Below, in pieces: positions 1-26,110 of a DNA stretch of 64,000 nucleotides. Positions within the stretch are counted from its first letter, which is position 1. Each line of letters begins with the position of its first letter. The translations under genes and the position numbers were made by a program. Below the pieces are notes generated by a model that saw only the letters and a program-made list of their open reading frames with translations, searched no databases and was not told the origin of the DNA. Origin of the DNA: Heliocidaris tuberculata (Eukaryota > Echinodermata > Echinoidea > Camarodonta > Echinometridae); the NCBI GenBank assembly GCA_025618425.1, contig CM046850.1, forward strand, positions 26,490,205-26,554,204, written 5' to 3'.

Positions 1-108
1 GGCTCGTCTTAGAATAAAAATTGTTTCTTTCAGGTTCAAATTCACATTCGTAAAAAAAGATGATAAACTTCTACTTATCCTCTATGTATATTTTTAGAAA
101 AATAATGT

Positions 109-399
109 TATGTCTCGTTTACCCAGGGTAGTCCCATCAGTATTTATACTGTTCTCCCTGAGGACCCTACAATCATATTATTACCCCGGGTTTCACCTGG
201 CTGACATGATAAGGCGCTCAAGCATTCAAAGAATTTCGTCCTGCCGGGTACCCACTTACTTTGTCCATGTTGTCTGGGTGGAGTGCGGAAAAAGTAGATT
301 AACGTCTTGTCAAAGGACGTTATAGTGCTTTGGAAGGAATTTAAATCCAGTACTTTGTGGTCCACAGTCCGCTGACTTATCCACTAGGGCACAACACCT
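109..399 (-). mobile_element. tRNA-derived SINE in intron 5 of the left protease copy
   Basis: Read on the minus strand, the head resembles a tRNA promoter. A box-A-like stretch (gccctagtggataagtc) is followed about 35 bases later by a box-B-like ggatttaaattcc. The same SINE sits at the mirror position 19638-19925, so it was present before the inverted duplication. It is not a tRNA gene, because no cloverleaf with a matching acceptor stem closes. Confidence 0.6.
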
Positions 400-486
400 C
401 TACAATAACAGACATTGCTTTGTATAGAGTCTTCAAAGAGCTTGTGTAAATTGTAATATTATGACTTTATAGTAAATCACATATTA

Positions 487-3970
<3,484 letters not shown>

Positions 3971-4166
3971 CTTGACTGAAATTAAAATACACGGGAAATC
4001 ATGAATTCATATGTGCAATAGACCGCTTCGGTAATGTATGCAAATTTTATACTTACCTTTCAAACAAGGGTTGTTCTTGACAACCTGAAAGCTTTCCGGA
4101 GGCTTGCCGGGCATAGCAACAAATAATGTGTGTAAACTGGATTCCAATCATTGAGGCTCATTTATA
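3971..4166 (-). promoter_or_regulatory. Promoter and 5' UTR of the left protease copy
   Basis: A TATA-like motif lies at 4160-4166 (TATAAAT on the minus strand), about 190 bases before the ATG. A 5' UTR intron is likely: donor gaaag|GTAAGT with its GT at 4056-4055, acceptor tttcag at 3976, five bases before the ATG. The transcription start is inferred to be about 25-30 bases after the TATA box. The mirror-image right copy has the same layout but a damaged donor. Confidence 0.55.
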
Positions 4167-4529
4167 AAAAGCAGGTTAATGGAATAGCTCGTCACTAGGT
4201 GCTCCGAGAATATTTTTCTTATGTGCATAAATTTGTATACATTACAGAAGCGGTGTATTATACTGTGTCTCGATCGTACCATTAAGGGTTGCTTTTCAAC
4301 AACAACAACAACAAAATAGAAGTGAAAAAATTAAATAACATAAATCTACACCAATAACAGATTAAATTGTTATTTATTTGTTAGTATTACCATATAAGCC
4401 GATATCTTTGCGTACAGAAGAAGAAATACATTGGTAGTAGGCCTACTTTATTTCAGGAATCGTTTTATTTTGAAAAATTATTAAAGATAGGCCTACAGTA
4501 ATCTTTATTAAAACAAATTTGTTTGTAGT

Positions 4530-4995
4530 ATTAGACCAAATGGATATAGAACCAAATTAATAATAGACAAATGGTCATTAGACAAACAGAAAATTGGACC
4601 AAATGATTATTAGACCAATTATTGGGCAGTAGACGAAATGATCATTACATTAGTCATTGGACGAAATTATGAGTAGACGTAAGGGTATTTAGACGAAGTG
4701 ATGATTAGACCATGTGGGTATATATATATACGAATTGGGTTTAGCCGAACTGTCGATTAGACCAAATGGGTATTGGACGAACTGGATATAAGACAAAGTG
4801 TTATTTGGACAAAATGGGTATAGACCAATTGGTAAGTAGACCAAATGGTTATTGGACAAAATGCTTAGGCCCTATAGACTTACTGGTCATTAGACGAAAT
4901 GTTATTGGACAAAGTGATAATTGGACCAATTGGTTATAGGACGAAATGTTGATGGACGAAATGATAGACAAAATGACATATGGCAATTAGACCAA
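4530..4995. repeat. Degenerate ~20 bp minisatellite (attagaccaaatgg type), left arm
   Basis: Short phrases such as gaccaaatgg, gacgaaatgat and ggacaaaatggg repeat every ~20 bases with many substitutions. The same block occurs at 14640-15145, so it predates the palindrome. It lies upstream of the protease promoter, with no gene inside. Confidence 0.8.
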
Positions 4996-5960
4996 ATGTC
5001 AATTTATCTGCACTGACCATCATTGGTAAAAGAAGAGGCACATGGCATTTCTTTCCCTGTATAGTAAAACCAACATTCCTCGAGCAAATCAATGGCATAG
5101 CTCTTTTTCAGGTTTTTATGGGGGAAAACAACATACCCCTAAGTCAGTCGGACCCAACTCCGGAAAACCGAGCACAGTTATATACTCCGAAAACGGCGTA
5201 AGAATATCGAGCCCTCATCGTTCAGTGCAAGGCAGTGTGTACAGAAGGCATGGGGGAAATATTGCAAAGTCAACCAGCCAACGATATAGAATTTTTTAAA
5301 AATGATGCTGCGTGCCAATTATCTTCAAAATCCTTGAATGATTCGTCATATGAAATGAATTTCAAATGACAAACGTTTGAAATAAATTTATCCGCAGCAT
5401 TATTTTTGAAAAATATATTATCAACAGCAGGTCGACATTGCACGATTTTCCCCATGTCTTTTGTACACACCGTCTCGCACTGAACGATGAGGGCTCTATA
5501 TTCATCTTGCTCCATACGCCGTTTTCGGAGTATATACCTGTGCTCGGTTTTCCGGAGTTGGGTCTGACTGTAAGTGACATTTCTTAAATATTATATTTAT
5601 TAATTCGATGTCAATCAAAATTCTAGGCATTCCAGATATGCTTGGAAGTATGCCTATATGGAAATTTATTTTTAAAAATCCGATTCCTCCGAGGAAGAAT
5701 TGGAAAATATTCTTGTTCAACAAGAACAACTTACTTGATTCTAGGCCTCGGACGAGTAATGATGTCGAAGAAAGCTTCTGTAAGTCTTCAGAGTGATGAT
5801 CTAGTAGAGAACTGATCAGATCTGGTGATGGGCTAGGCGAGATGAGCTGTATTTAAGACCTTCTGGAGCAACAGATGGAGCTTTCCCGAGACTCGCGTGA
5901 TGCATTTTTTTTGGCAAAGATTAGAAAGCTACGTGACAAAAATTCAGTCGAAACAACATC

Positions 5961-5969
5961 TCTTTTTTA

Positions 5970-6008
<39 letters not shown>

Positions 6009-6078
6009 TTGTCTTTTAATTCTATTGTCTCATTCATGAGTATTCAAAATGCATTTCGAGAAAGATCTTTTATTTTCA

Positions 6079-6109
<31 letters not shown>

Positions 6110-6262
6110 GTTATTAAGATTTCTATTTTTTTTCTCCGTTATCATTGCTCACATTGCAAATTCGAGCGAGATATTTTATTACTGTATTGTCTCTCTTATT
6201 ACCTTTATTAGTTCATTTACTCTCCCCTCTCTCTCTCTCTCTCTCTCTCCCTCCCTCTCTTT
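5961..6262. repeat. CT-rich microsatellite blocks, left arm
   Basis: Runs of (CT)n occur at about 5966-6003, 6080-6110 and 6228-6262, separated by related T-rich sequence. Their complement appears as (GA)n at 13724-14125. The serine/leucine-rich reading frames across them are low-complexity artefacts. Confidence 0.85.
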
Positions 6263-6399
6263 CTTTGTCTTTTATTCCTATTGTCTCATTTAATGAGTGC
6301 TCAAAATACATTTCAGTCAAGATCTTTTATTCCTATTGTCTCCTTTATTATCTTTATTAGTTTAATTGTTCTCCGAAGATGTAGGATGGACATGGGGTA

Positions 6400-9091
6400 C
6401 ATGTCCTCCTTAAAGATAAACTTGAGTTCTGGTCATGCGATTACATTGTGAAAGACACTTTCTCAAAGCGATCATGGCTATTGGGCAATGTTGATAATGT
6501 CTACATAAGAATTGGTGTATACTGTGAGGTTTTGGAATCATCAAAATTATTACTACATATTGACCCAATCTGGCTGAAAAACACATGCACTGCAAACATA
6601 AATGGGTATGGAACTTGACATACTTTTGGCATGAATGTTCGGCCCGAACACTTCAGCTATTTCTCGTCATATTTCGAAAAAGAGGTCATTTGACAATGTT
6701 TCAGGAGAAGTCTTTTTCAGGGGACATTATGTTCTACTATGATGTTCTTCAAAACTGACATAAAAGGAATGAGAAAGCTCTCCAAAAAAATTCACCTTTC
6801 CCAGAACTCAACCTTCTCTTTAAATAAGAAACACATTGCAGAATGTCTATTAGTAATTCTTCTACATCGGTGAAAGAAATTAAAGACAATGGTGTTTCAT
6901 TTTTTTTTCTTTTAAGTATTCAATATTGTGTTTCTATATGATGTCCTTTTAAAGATTAAACATACTCGTTATGAAGAGATAAAACAGTTTTATGTTGGAA
7001 ATCCCTCACTTTTCTTTCTAGGTAGGCTCGTTCGCTTTGATCGCATGCCTAGAGATCATGTCAATGATCATTTAGGTCTACTACTATTGTGTAGATCTCA
7101 AATAAATCAAATCAAACCAAATTCGGGTCTGATAACACAATTTTGATGATAACAAGAAAGTACAATAAAATGTACCATAACAAATCCAGCTTTCACTTCT
7201 CATTTTATGTCTTCGTTTATTTTATCAGTATTTGTGATACCAACAAGTGTGCAGGCATGCATGTTCAGATGTTCGCATAATCATTCTGTTTCCTGATTTT
7301 AATTTATACGTCAGAAAGTTGAAAACCTTTCTGTAAAATGTTACAATATAAAGCAATGTATCTAATGAACAACTTATAGATACGACGACACTGATAGCAT
7401 CATCAATAAGCCTATTAATTTCATTATTGCAGTAGAGGCCTGGACGATATAAGTTTTGATTATAATTCTCTTTATGCATGTAGGAAATAAGCATATTTTC
7501 AACTGTTTGTGTAGAAAGAGCGATTGGGAATTTTTCGTTGGAATTTTTAAAAGGTTCCCCTCCCGTAAAACACGCAAGAACATGATAATTATGCTTCTGA
7601 GTCCGCCCTTTCGGTTTTAATAGTTCGCAAACTTTCTAGTCAAAATGCTGATTCGTGTTGGTGCCATGCACGTTTTCGAGCAAATAGTGTACTTGGCCTG
7701 CATCGCTTAACTTATCATATTAGGATAAAAAATAAGGATTTTAAAAATTCATACTGGTACCAGGTAATACCATGAGAACAGACAGGTGTGATTTTTCATG
7801 TTGTTTCACGGTTGGGGTGGATGTCTAAAAGTGCGTGGGTAATAGTGTGGGAGGTTATTATTAATTGTATGCAGTCCTTCTGAATTCTAAGGCCCGTGTT
7901 CATCACAGGATTACCACTGAATGTATTTGCATCTCCAGTTATACTAGGACAGTGTTTGGTTTCGAGAGGGTGTCCTTACACCAATGAACACAAAATATAC
8001 ATCAAGGATCAATGTCACTTCAAGCATTCTATGTTCAGTCTGAAAACAAGTGCTAAGTTTTAAACATTAATTTTATGTATTCATGGTATTGGAGTAACAA
8101 AGTTTAGTTAAATTAGTTTGTTACATTAAAACTATGAAGAAAAAAAAAGAAAAATATCTGATATTATCCTTTTACTGAAACAGTCTTCCTTCGGATCCTT
8201 GCTGCCTTTCTTTATATATTTAGTCATTCACAATGGACAGGTTATCTTTGTCGTGACAGTCAATTAGTTCTGTACTTATCGCAATATGAATCATTGCTTG
8301 TAGTTCCTTGATATATAGGCTTTTGGGTTAGTAAACCATTGATTTCAGGAGCTTTTGAGTGAGATACCTTATGCTGGTACGATGGTTCAAAGATAAAAAG
8401 AACAGAAGGACAGTGGAAAGATATATCATAGGACAAGGAGTTTGCAAGCTGTTCAAAATGATTTAACATTGGCCTATGAAGCACTATAAACACTGAATTA
8501 AGGCACTGTGATAGCTAATATAAATTGAGTTATTTCAAAAATGAATTATTGAAGCACGAATCAGAGATTTCTTTTTCAAAATGATTTCAGACTTAAGTAT
8601 CTCATACCTTGTCTTCGACTCATATTCCTTACATCAGCACAGACTTGCTTCCAGAAGATTTTGACAAGACTTTGTTGAAAAACCTTTGGTCGTCATCCTT
8701 CGCATCTAATGTATGAATTCGGTATATTGTTTGACAAAATTCAAGTTACTCTTTGCCATGGAATACATTTCAAGATGCTGTAACTTTTTTTTAATAAGCT
8801 ACCATAGTTGGGTAAGCCTACACATATTTTACACGGAAAGTGGAGGAGCGAATGAACCTGAAGAAAAGTTCGGAAGAGAAAAACTGACTTATTTTCGTCA
8901 CCTATCACATGTATGGAAAATTAGATCATGAGGTTAGTAAGTTTTCCAGTCTCTTGAGAATGATCAGGTGTCATTATTTGATGGTTAGGGTCAATGTATG
9001 ATGGTGGGTTATTGCGCTGGGGTTATAGTGATGGGGTTGAAGAAACTTTTCAAGTAGGTATATGGGTTACAAGAGACCTATGGTAAAAGGG
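6400..9091. other. Inter-gene part of the left arm, no gene seen
   Basis: This AT-rich stretch matches 10413-13640 in inverted order. I see no exon-like GC content, no long frame and no RNA gene. It holds the empty sites for the 11119-11542 element (TTCAA at 8386-8390) and for the 12425-12447 hairpin. Confidence 0.6.
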
Positions 9092-10412
9092 GTGAAACAG
9101 CAAATTAATATTTTTTTTTGTGTACGACAAACGGGAGAGTTGTCCATAAAAATGTCCCAATCGACTCACCAAATTGCCAATTTGAGATTCGCATAGATGT
9201 AGTGATCTCATTTTTCAAACAACCATAACTTTCTTAGCCCTTGTCCGATTTCTTTCAAACTTTTTACCATCCTGTTTTTCTTATTTTTCTGCTTTCACAC
9301 GAATCATCTTATTGCCAAGGTTGGATTACCCTTTAAGAAAGGGATAAGCAAAATCAAGAGCCCAAAACATATTTCAGTAAGTAAAGCAGACGTTTGACCA
9401 CCAAGGACATACACAGCAAATTCTTTCGGTCTTCCACTGAATAGTTGAAGAGAAAATGGACTCTTTTTAACCGTAATGGACATGGCACAAAATGGACAAG
9501 GAATTTTCTCTCCTATATCAATAGTATGAAGATTCTGTGTGTTTTGGGGTTCAATGAGTCTTAATTAGCTAATAGCAGAAGATTATAATTATACTCTAAA
9601 CATTAATATAGTTTGTAAAATGATTTAGACTACACATTTCTTTGTCAGAGCTATAAAAAACAAAACAAAACTTGAGTGGCGTAACGGACATGACACCTTC
9701 GTCCGCTTTAAAAAGAAAAAAACCCTAAAATTAGTAATCTTTGGTTTATTCATCACAATTTACAACCAAAACATAAAATCTGAAACGCTTTTGGTGTGAA
9801 ATAATCAGAGCCAAATATGCTTTGACCAAAATTGTCGCCCGTGACGTTTTGCTCGGAATTGAGCTTTTTAAAGAAAGTCATACCTTGATGCACTTGAATC
9901 CTATTGATATAACCAAATGAATGAGCCTATTGAGCCCTTTTTTTTAATAAAAAAAATAATTCTGTCATGAGTCGCACAAATATTTCTGGAGTTAATCGCC
10001 AATTTTATGATTTCTGGCAGGTGGATATTTTCCTATGAATTGCCCATGTTCCCTTTCCCCTTTCCCTGATTCCCCTCACACACACACGCACACGCGCGCG
10101 CGCACACACGCACACGCACACGCACACCCGCACACACACACACACACCCACACACACACACACACGCACACAGAAAAACATCAACTTATTCACCACCCAC
10201 CCCGCCCCCGAACATTGTTTCTCTAAAGCGAAACCTGGTTAACTCGGAACACTAGGACTTGGATTTTAATACCTTAAAAGCTTGAGCGGTCTCATTATCA
10301 AACAGTGTAAAAAATGATATACAAGGGTGCATGTGCACCATTCCATATCTCTTCAATGGTCAAGCAAGGGGCCACTGAGTTCGGGCATTATAATTCTGAA
10401 AGATATCGTAAT
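9092..10412. other. Unique spacer at the centre of the palindrome
   Basis: The two arms lose similarity at the run taaaaggg (9084-9091) and its complement (10413-10420). The 1.3 kb between them is AT-rich and has no coding frame I trust. Around 9190-9300 it has low-complexity text of a kind common in invertebrate foldback elements. A CA/CG-rich microsatellite lies at 10073-10172. The part from 10165 to 10320 recurs at 34335-34480. Confidence 0.8.
10073..10172. repeat. CA/CG microsatellite in the palindrome spacer
   Basis: Alternating purine-pyrimidine sequence, mostly (CA)n with a CGCGCG core. It lies close to the centre of symmetry. Such DNA can adopt Z form, but nothing here shows that it does. 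Confidence 0.9.
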
Positions 10413-11118
10413 CCCTTTTACCATAGGTCTTTTGTAACCAATACCTACTTGGAAAGTTTCTTCAACCCCATCACTATAACCCGCAGCGCAATAACCCACC
10501 ATCATACATTGACCCTAACCATCAAATAATGACACCTGTTAATTCTCAAGAGATCGGAAAACTTTGGAACCTCATGATCAAATTTTCCATACATGTGATA
10601 GGTTACCAAAATAAGTCAGTTTTCCTCTTCCGAATTTTTCTCCAGGTTCGTTAGCTCAACTTTCAGTGTAAAATGTGTACAGGCATACCCAACTATGGTA
10701 GCTTGTTATTAAAAAAAATTACATCTATTACCTTGCAATTTATTCCATTGTAAAGAGTTACTAGAATTCTGTCAAACAATATACCGAATTCATAGTTGTA
10801 CATTAGATGCCAAGGATGACGACCAAATGTTTGTAAAGTCCTGTCGAAATCTTCTTGTAGCAATTTTACGCTGATGTAAGGAATATGAGTCGAAGACAAG
10901 TATGAGATACTGAAGTCTGAAATCATTCTGAAAAAAAAAATCTCTGATTTGTGCTTCAATAATTTATTTTTGAAGTAAGTCAATTTATTTGAGCTTTCAT
11001 AGGGCCTTGATTCAATGTTTATAGTGCTTCATAGGCCAATGTGAAAATCATTTTGAAGTGCTTGCAAACCTCTTGTCTTATGATATATCTTGTCACTCTC
11101 CTTCTCCTCATTTTTCCT

Positions 11119-11542
11119 TTAACCCTTTCATGACAGGAATTATTTAAAGAGCTAAATTGATCACATTTCGTTCTTCAAATTGGCAACAATAATATTTTTC
11201 TTTTAGTGCTACATGGTTCTAACAAAATGCAATGTCTTTAAAAACAATATACATCATTAGAAAGTAGAAACTTAGTTGAAAAGTTGAAAAAAAATGCCAA
11301 TTTTGATAAAAAATAGTGATTTTGAACCTCTCAATGTGTTGCCAATTTAAGGATTGTGAAGCTTATTCTCCTTTTTGAAATTCCTGGCATCAAACGCAAT
11401 ATTGTCATGCAACAAAAATGGACACAATGTGTGTAGAAATTTTTGCTTTTTCTACTCCTGCAGCTGGTTATTTTTTAGAGCTCTGAATCAAAAGTTATTG
11501 AGCCAAACCACAAAATGTGGTCAATTGTCTTGAAAGGGTTAA
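11119..11542. mobile_element. TTAA-flanked foldback element (piggyBac-like MITE), right arm only
   Basis: TTAA at 11119-11122 and again at 11539-11542 brackets 416 bases with inverted ends (ccctttcatgaca / tgtcttgaaaggg). The flanking DNA matches the left arm around 8386-8390, where the sequence is uninterrupted, so the insertion is younger than the palindrome. A relative lies at 54730-55144. TTAA target duplication is typical of piggyBac-type elements. No transposase is encoded. Confidence 0.8.
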
Positions 11543-11649
11543 ACCATCAAGCCTGCATAAGGTATGCGACTCAAAAAGCTCCTTAAATCAATGGCTTATT
11601 AATCCAAAAGGAACTGCAAGCAGTGATTCATATTGCGATAATAACAAAA

Positions 11650-11905
11650 GTAATTTTTATTTATTTTTATTTATTTATTGATATTTCATCAGGGTAGCCC
11701 ATTCAACAAAAGTTGATCTTCCATGGGGCCCTGAAAATACAAAAAACTATATACAATTAAAAATGATTTGAATTACAATCAGATGAGCATACATATATCA
11801 AATAAGCAGTAACATAAATAATTATAAACGAATTCAATAAAACTGTATCAAAACTAAACCACAATAAATAATCAGTGTCAGTAATCATAACTATTAAACT
11901 TACTG
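11650..11905 (-). mobile_element. 3' end of a non-LTR retroelement (probable)
   Basis: Absent from the left arm. On the minus strand it ends in a tail made of aaat/aaata repeats (11650-11680), as many LINE or SINE 3' ends do. The body contains the phrase catggggccctg. No coding frame survives. The family is a guess from the tail and from its presence in one arm only. Confidence 0.45.
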
Positions 11906-11909
11906 ATAT

Positions 11910-12158
11910 AAGGATATATCAGATATCATCCTTTTTACTGAAACAATATTGACTTCTTTGCTGCCTTTCTTTATATATCAGGTCATTCACAGTGGACAGG
12001 TTATATTTATGCTATCTTTGTCGTGACAGTCCACTGTGGACTGTCACGACAAAGATAGCATAAATATAACCTGTCCACTGTGAATGACCTGATATATAAA
12101 GAAAGGCAGCAAAGAAGTCAATATTGTTTCAGTAAAAAGGATGATATCGGATATTTGT
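11910..12158. repeat. Near-perfect ~250 bp palindrome with a one-base centre
   Basis: Centred on base 12035, the two ~124 bp halves are reverse complements with only a few mismatches near the outer ends. The halves derive from arm sequence present once in the left arm (about 8155-8255), so one half was copied in inverted orientation. It lies next to the retroelement fragment at 11650-11905. Confidence 0.9.
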
Positions 12159-12424
12159 TCTTGTAATAAACATTTCCTTGAGTTTTAATCGACATTAAAA
12201 CCCGAGGCTTTGTTACTCCAATACGTGAAAAAAATATCAATGTTTAAAACTTAGCAATTGTTTTTAGACTGAACATAAAACCCTCGAAGTGACATTGATC
12301 CTTGATGTGTAGTTTGTGTTCACTGGTGTAAGGACACCCTCTCGACACTAAACACTGCCCTAGCAACTAAAGATGCAATGCATTCAGTGGTAATCCTGTG
12401 ATGAACACGTGTCTTAGAATTCAG

Positions 12425-12447
12425 TTTCGGTGTTTCACCAACACCGA
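12425..12447. repeat. Short perfect hairpin (9 bp stem, 5-base loop)
   Basis: Stem TTCGGTGTT / AACACCGAA with loop TCACC. The same hairpin is at 34684-34706. The left arm runs straight through the site (attcag then aagg) without it. Confidence 0.85.
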
Positions 12448-13723
12448 AGACCTCCCTACAATTAATGATAACCTCTCACATTATATTACCCACGCACTTT
12501 TAGACATCCGCCCCAACCGTGAAACAACATGAAAAATCAAACCTGTCTGTTCTCATGGTATTGCCTGGTACGGTATGATTTTTAAAAATCCTTATTTTTA
12601 TCCTATATGATAAGATAAGCAAAGCAGGCCAAGTATACTATTTGCTCGAAAACGTGCATGGCAACTAAACGAATCAGCATTTTGACTAGAAAGTTTGCGA
12701 ACTATTAAAACCTAAAGGGCGGACTCAGGAGCATAATTATCATGATCTTACATGTTCTACTGGAGGGGAACCTTTTTAAAATTTTAACAATAATACCCAA
12801 TCGCTCTTTCCTCACAAACAGTTGTAAATATGCTCATTTTCGACGTGCATATAGAGAATGATAATCAAGACTTATATCATCCGGACCTGTAGTGCAATAA
12901 TGAAATTAATAGGCTTATTGATGATGCTAAGTTGCTAACATTATCAGTAGCAGAGTGTAAAAGAAATACATCTATAAGATGCTAATTATGCATTGCCTTC
13001 CAACGTCCATCGAAATATTTTACAGAATGGTTGTCATTCTTTCTGTCTTATACATAAAAATCAGGAAACAGAGCGATTATGCGAATATCTGCACATGCAT
13101 GCCTGGATACTTGATGGTATCACAAGTAATGATAAAATAAACCGATGCAGAAGAAGGACTGATCGACATTCTGTAATGTGTTTCTTATTTAAAGAGAAGG
13201 TTGAGTTCTGGGAATCCGGGAAAGATGAAAAAAAAAAATCATGTTAGCTTTCTCATTCCTTTTATGTCAGTTTTGAAGAACATCGTAGTAGAAAATAATG
13301 TCCCCTGAAAAGGATTGCTCTTCAAACACTTTCAAATGCCCTCATATTCGAAATATGATATGAAATAACTAAAGTGTTCGGGCCGAACATTCATGCCAGA
13401 TTTGTGTCCCACTCCCATACCCATTTATGTTTGCAGTGCATGTGCTTTTCAACCAGATTGGGTCAATTTCTTTTATAATTATGATGATTTCAAAACCTCA
13501 AAGTATACACCAATTCTTATGTAGACATGATCAACCTTTCCCAATCGCTTTGAGAAAGTTTCTTTCACAATATAATCATGGTAATCGCATGACCAGAACT
13601 CAACTTCATCTTTGTAGGAGGGTATGTACCCCATGTCTATCCTACATCTTGGGAGTACAATTGATTAAACTAATAAAGTTAATAAATGAGACAATATGAA
13701 TAAAAGATAAAAGACAAAGAAAG

Positions 13724-14125
13724 AAAGAGAGAGAGAGAGAGAGAGTAATTAAAATAATAAAGGTAATAGAGACAATATAGAAAAAAAGATCTTGCTCAAT
13801 ACAATTTGAGCACGCATAAAGGAGACAACAGAAATATAAAGAGAGAGAGAGCAGTAATAAGAGAGACAATATAGAAATAAAGGATCTTGCTCGAATGGCA
13901 GTCAAGACATTTCTTGAAATGTATTATAAATACTCGTAAATAATAAAGGAGAAAATTGAAATTTAAAGAGAGAGAGGGAGAGAGAATGAAAATAAACGAT
14001 CTTTCTTGAAATGCATCATGAATACTCATAAATGAGATAATAGAAATAAAAGACAAAGACAGACAGACAGAGAGAGAGGGGAGAGAGGGGGAGAGGGAGA
14101 GAGAGACAGACAGACAGACAGACAA
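13724..14125. repeat. GA-rich microsatellite blocks, right arm
   Basis: (GA)n and (GACA)n runs that mirror 5961-6262. Block lengths differ from the left arm, as expected for microsatellites. The reading frames across it are artefacts. Confidence 0.85.
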
Positions 14126-14639
14126 TAGAAATAAAAGACGTTGTTTCGACTGAATTTTTGTCACGTAGCTTTCTAATCTTTGCCAAACAAATTGCATCAC
14201 GCGAGTCTCGGGAAAGCTCCATCTGTTCCTCCAGAAGGTCTTAAATACAGCTCATCTCGCCTAGCCCATCACCAGATCTGATCAGTTCTCTACTAGATCA
14301 TCACTCTGAAGACTTACAGAAGCTTTCTTCGACATCATCACTCGTCCGAGGCCTAGAATCTAGTAAGTTGTTCTTGTTGAACAAGAACATTTTCCAATTC
14401 TTCCTCGGAGGAATCGGATTTTAAAAATAATTTCCATATAGGCATACTTCCAAGCATATGTGGGATGCCTAGAATTTTGATTGACATCGAATTAATGAAT
14501 ATGATATTTAAGAAATGTCACTCAGGGGTATATTTTTGGTTTTAAGAAAAAGAACTATGCCATTGATTTTTTAAAGGATTGTTGGTTCCACTTTAGAGGG
14601 AAAGAAATACTCTGTGACTCTTTTTCCACCAATCATAGT

Positions 14640-15145
14640 CTGTGCAGATAAATTGCCATTTGGTCTAATGCAATTTGGTCTAATTGCTATATGGTCTAAC
14701 ATCATTTCGTCTTACATTTCGCCCTTAAACATTTCGTCCTTAAACATTTCGTCCAATAACCATTTGGTCCAATTATCACTTCGTCCAAAAAGCGTTCGTC
14801 TAATGAGTCGAGAGGGCCTCAGCATTTCGTCCAACCATTTGGTCTACTTACCGATTGGTCTATACCCATTTTGTCCAGTTACCACTTTGTCTAATATCCA
14901 GTTTTTCAAATACCCATTTGGTCTAATAGCCATTTCCACTAAAACCAATTTGTCTAATATCCACATGGTCTAATCATCACTTCGTCTAATTACCATTACG
15001 TCTACTCATCATTTCGTCCAGTGACCAGTTAATGCATTCGTCTAAGTACTACCCAATAATTGGTATAATAATCATTTGGTCCAATTCTCTGTTTGTCTAA
15101 TGACAATTTGTCTATTATTTATTTGATCCTATATCCATTTCGTCT
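14640..15145. repeat. Degenerate ~20 bp minisatellite (ttggtctaat type), right arm
   Basis: Complement of the 4530-4995 block: phrases such as catttggtcta, cacttcgtcta and catttcgtcca recur every ~20 bases. It lies about 0.4-0.9 kb upstream of the right protease TATA box. Confidence 0.8.
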
Positions 15146-15515
15146 AATACTACAAATTTGTTTTTAATGCATATAACTGTTGGTCTATTTTGAATATTTT
15201 TTAAAGATAAAACGATTCCTGAAATGAAGTAGGCCTACAACCACTGTATTTCTTTTTCTGTAAGCAAAAATATCGGCTTATAAATTATGGTAATAATAAC
15301 AAATAAATAACAATTTAATCTATTATTGATGTACATTTATGTTATTTTATTTTTAAACTTCTATTATTATTTTGTTGTTGTTGTTGAAAAGCGACCCTTA
15401 CTGGTACAAGACACAATACAATAGACCGCTTATGTAATGTGTACAAATTTATGCACATAAAAAAAAAAAAATTCTCTAAGTACCTAGTGACGAGCTATTC
15501 CATTAACCTGCTTTT

Positions 15516-15711
15516 TATAAATGATCCTCAATGAATGGAATCCAGTTTGCATACATTATTTGTCGCTATGTCCGGCAAGTCTCCTGAAAGTTTTCAGGTT
15601 GTTAAGAACAACCTTTGTTTGAAAGATATGTATAAAATTTGCATACATTACCGAAGCGGTCTATTGCACACATGAATTCATGATTTCCCGTGTCTTTTAA
15701 TTTCAGTCAAG
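15516..15711 (+). promoter_or_regulatory. Promoter and 5' UTR of the right protease copy
   Basis: The TATA-like motif TATAAAT is at 15516-15522 and the ATG at 15712. By comparison with the left arm, a 5' UTR intron would run from 15626 to the acceptor tttcag ending at 15706. The donor reads gaaag|ATATGT where the left copy has GTAAGT, so the +1 G is lost. A GT five bases downstream (GTATAA) might substitute, or the intron may be retained. Neither option would change the protein. Confidence 0.5.

Positions 15712-26110
<10,399 letters not shown>

Noticed and set aside
5961..6300. Ser/Leu-rich frames over CT runs (also 13642-14222 and 58645-58945)
   Set aside because: Low-complexity microsatellite translation with no coding features.
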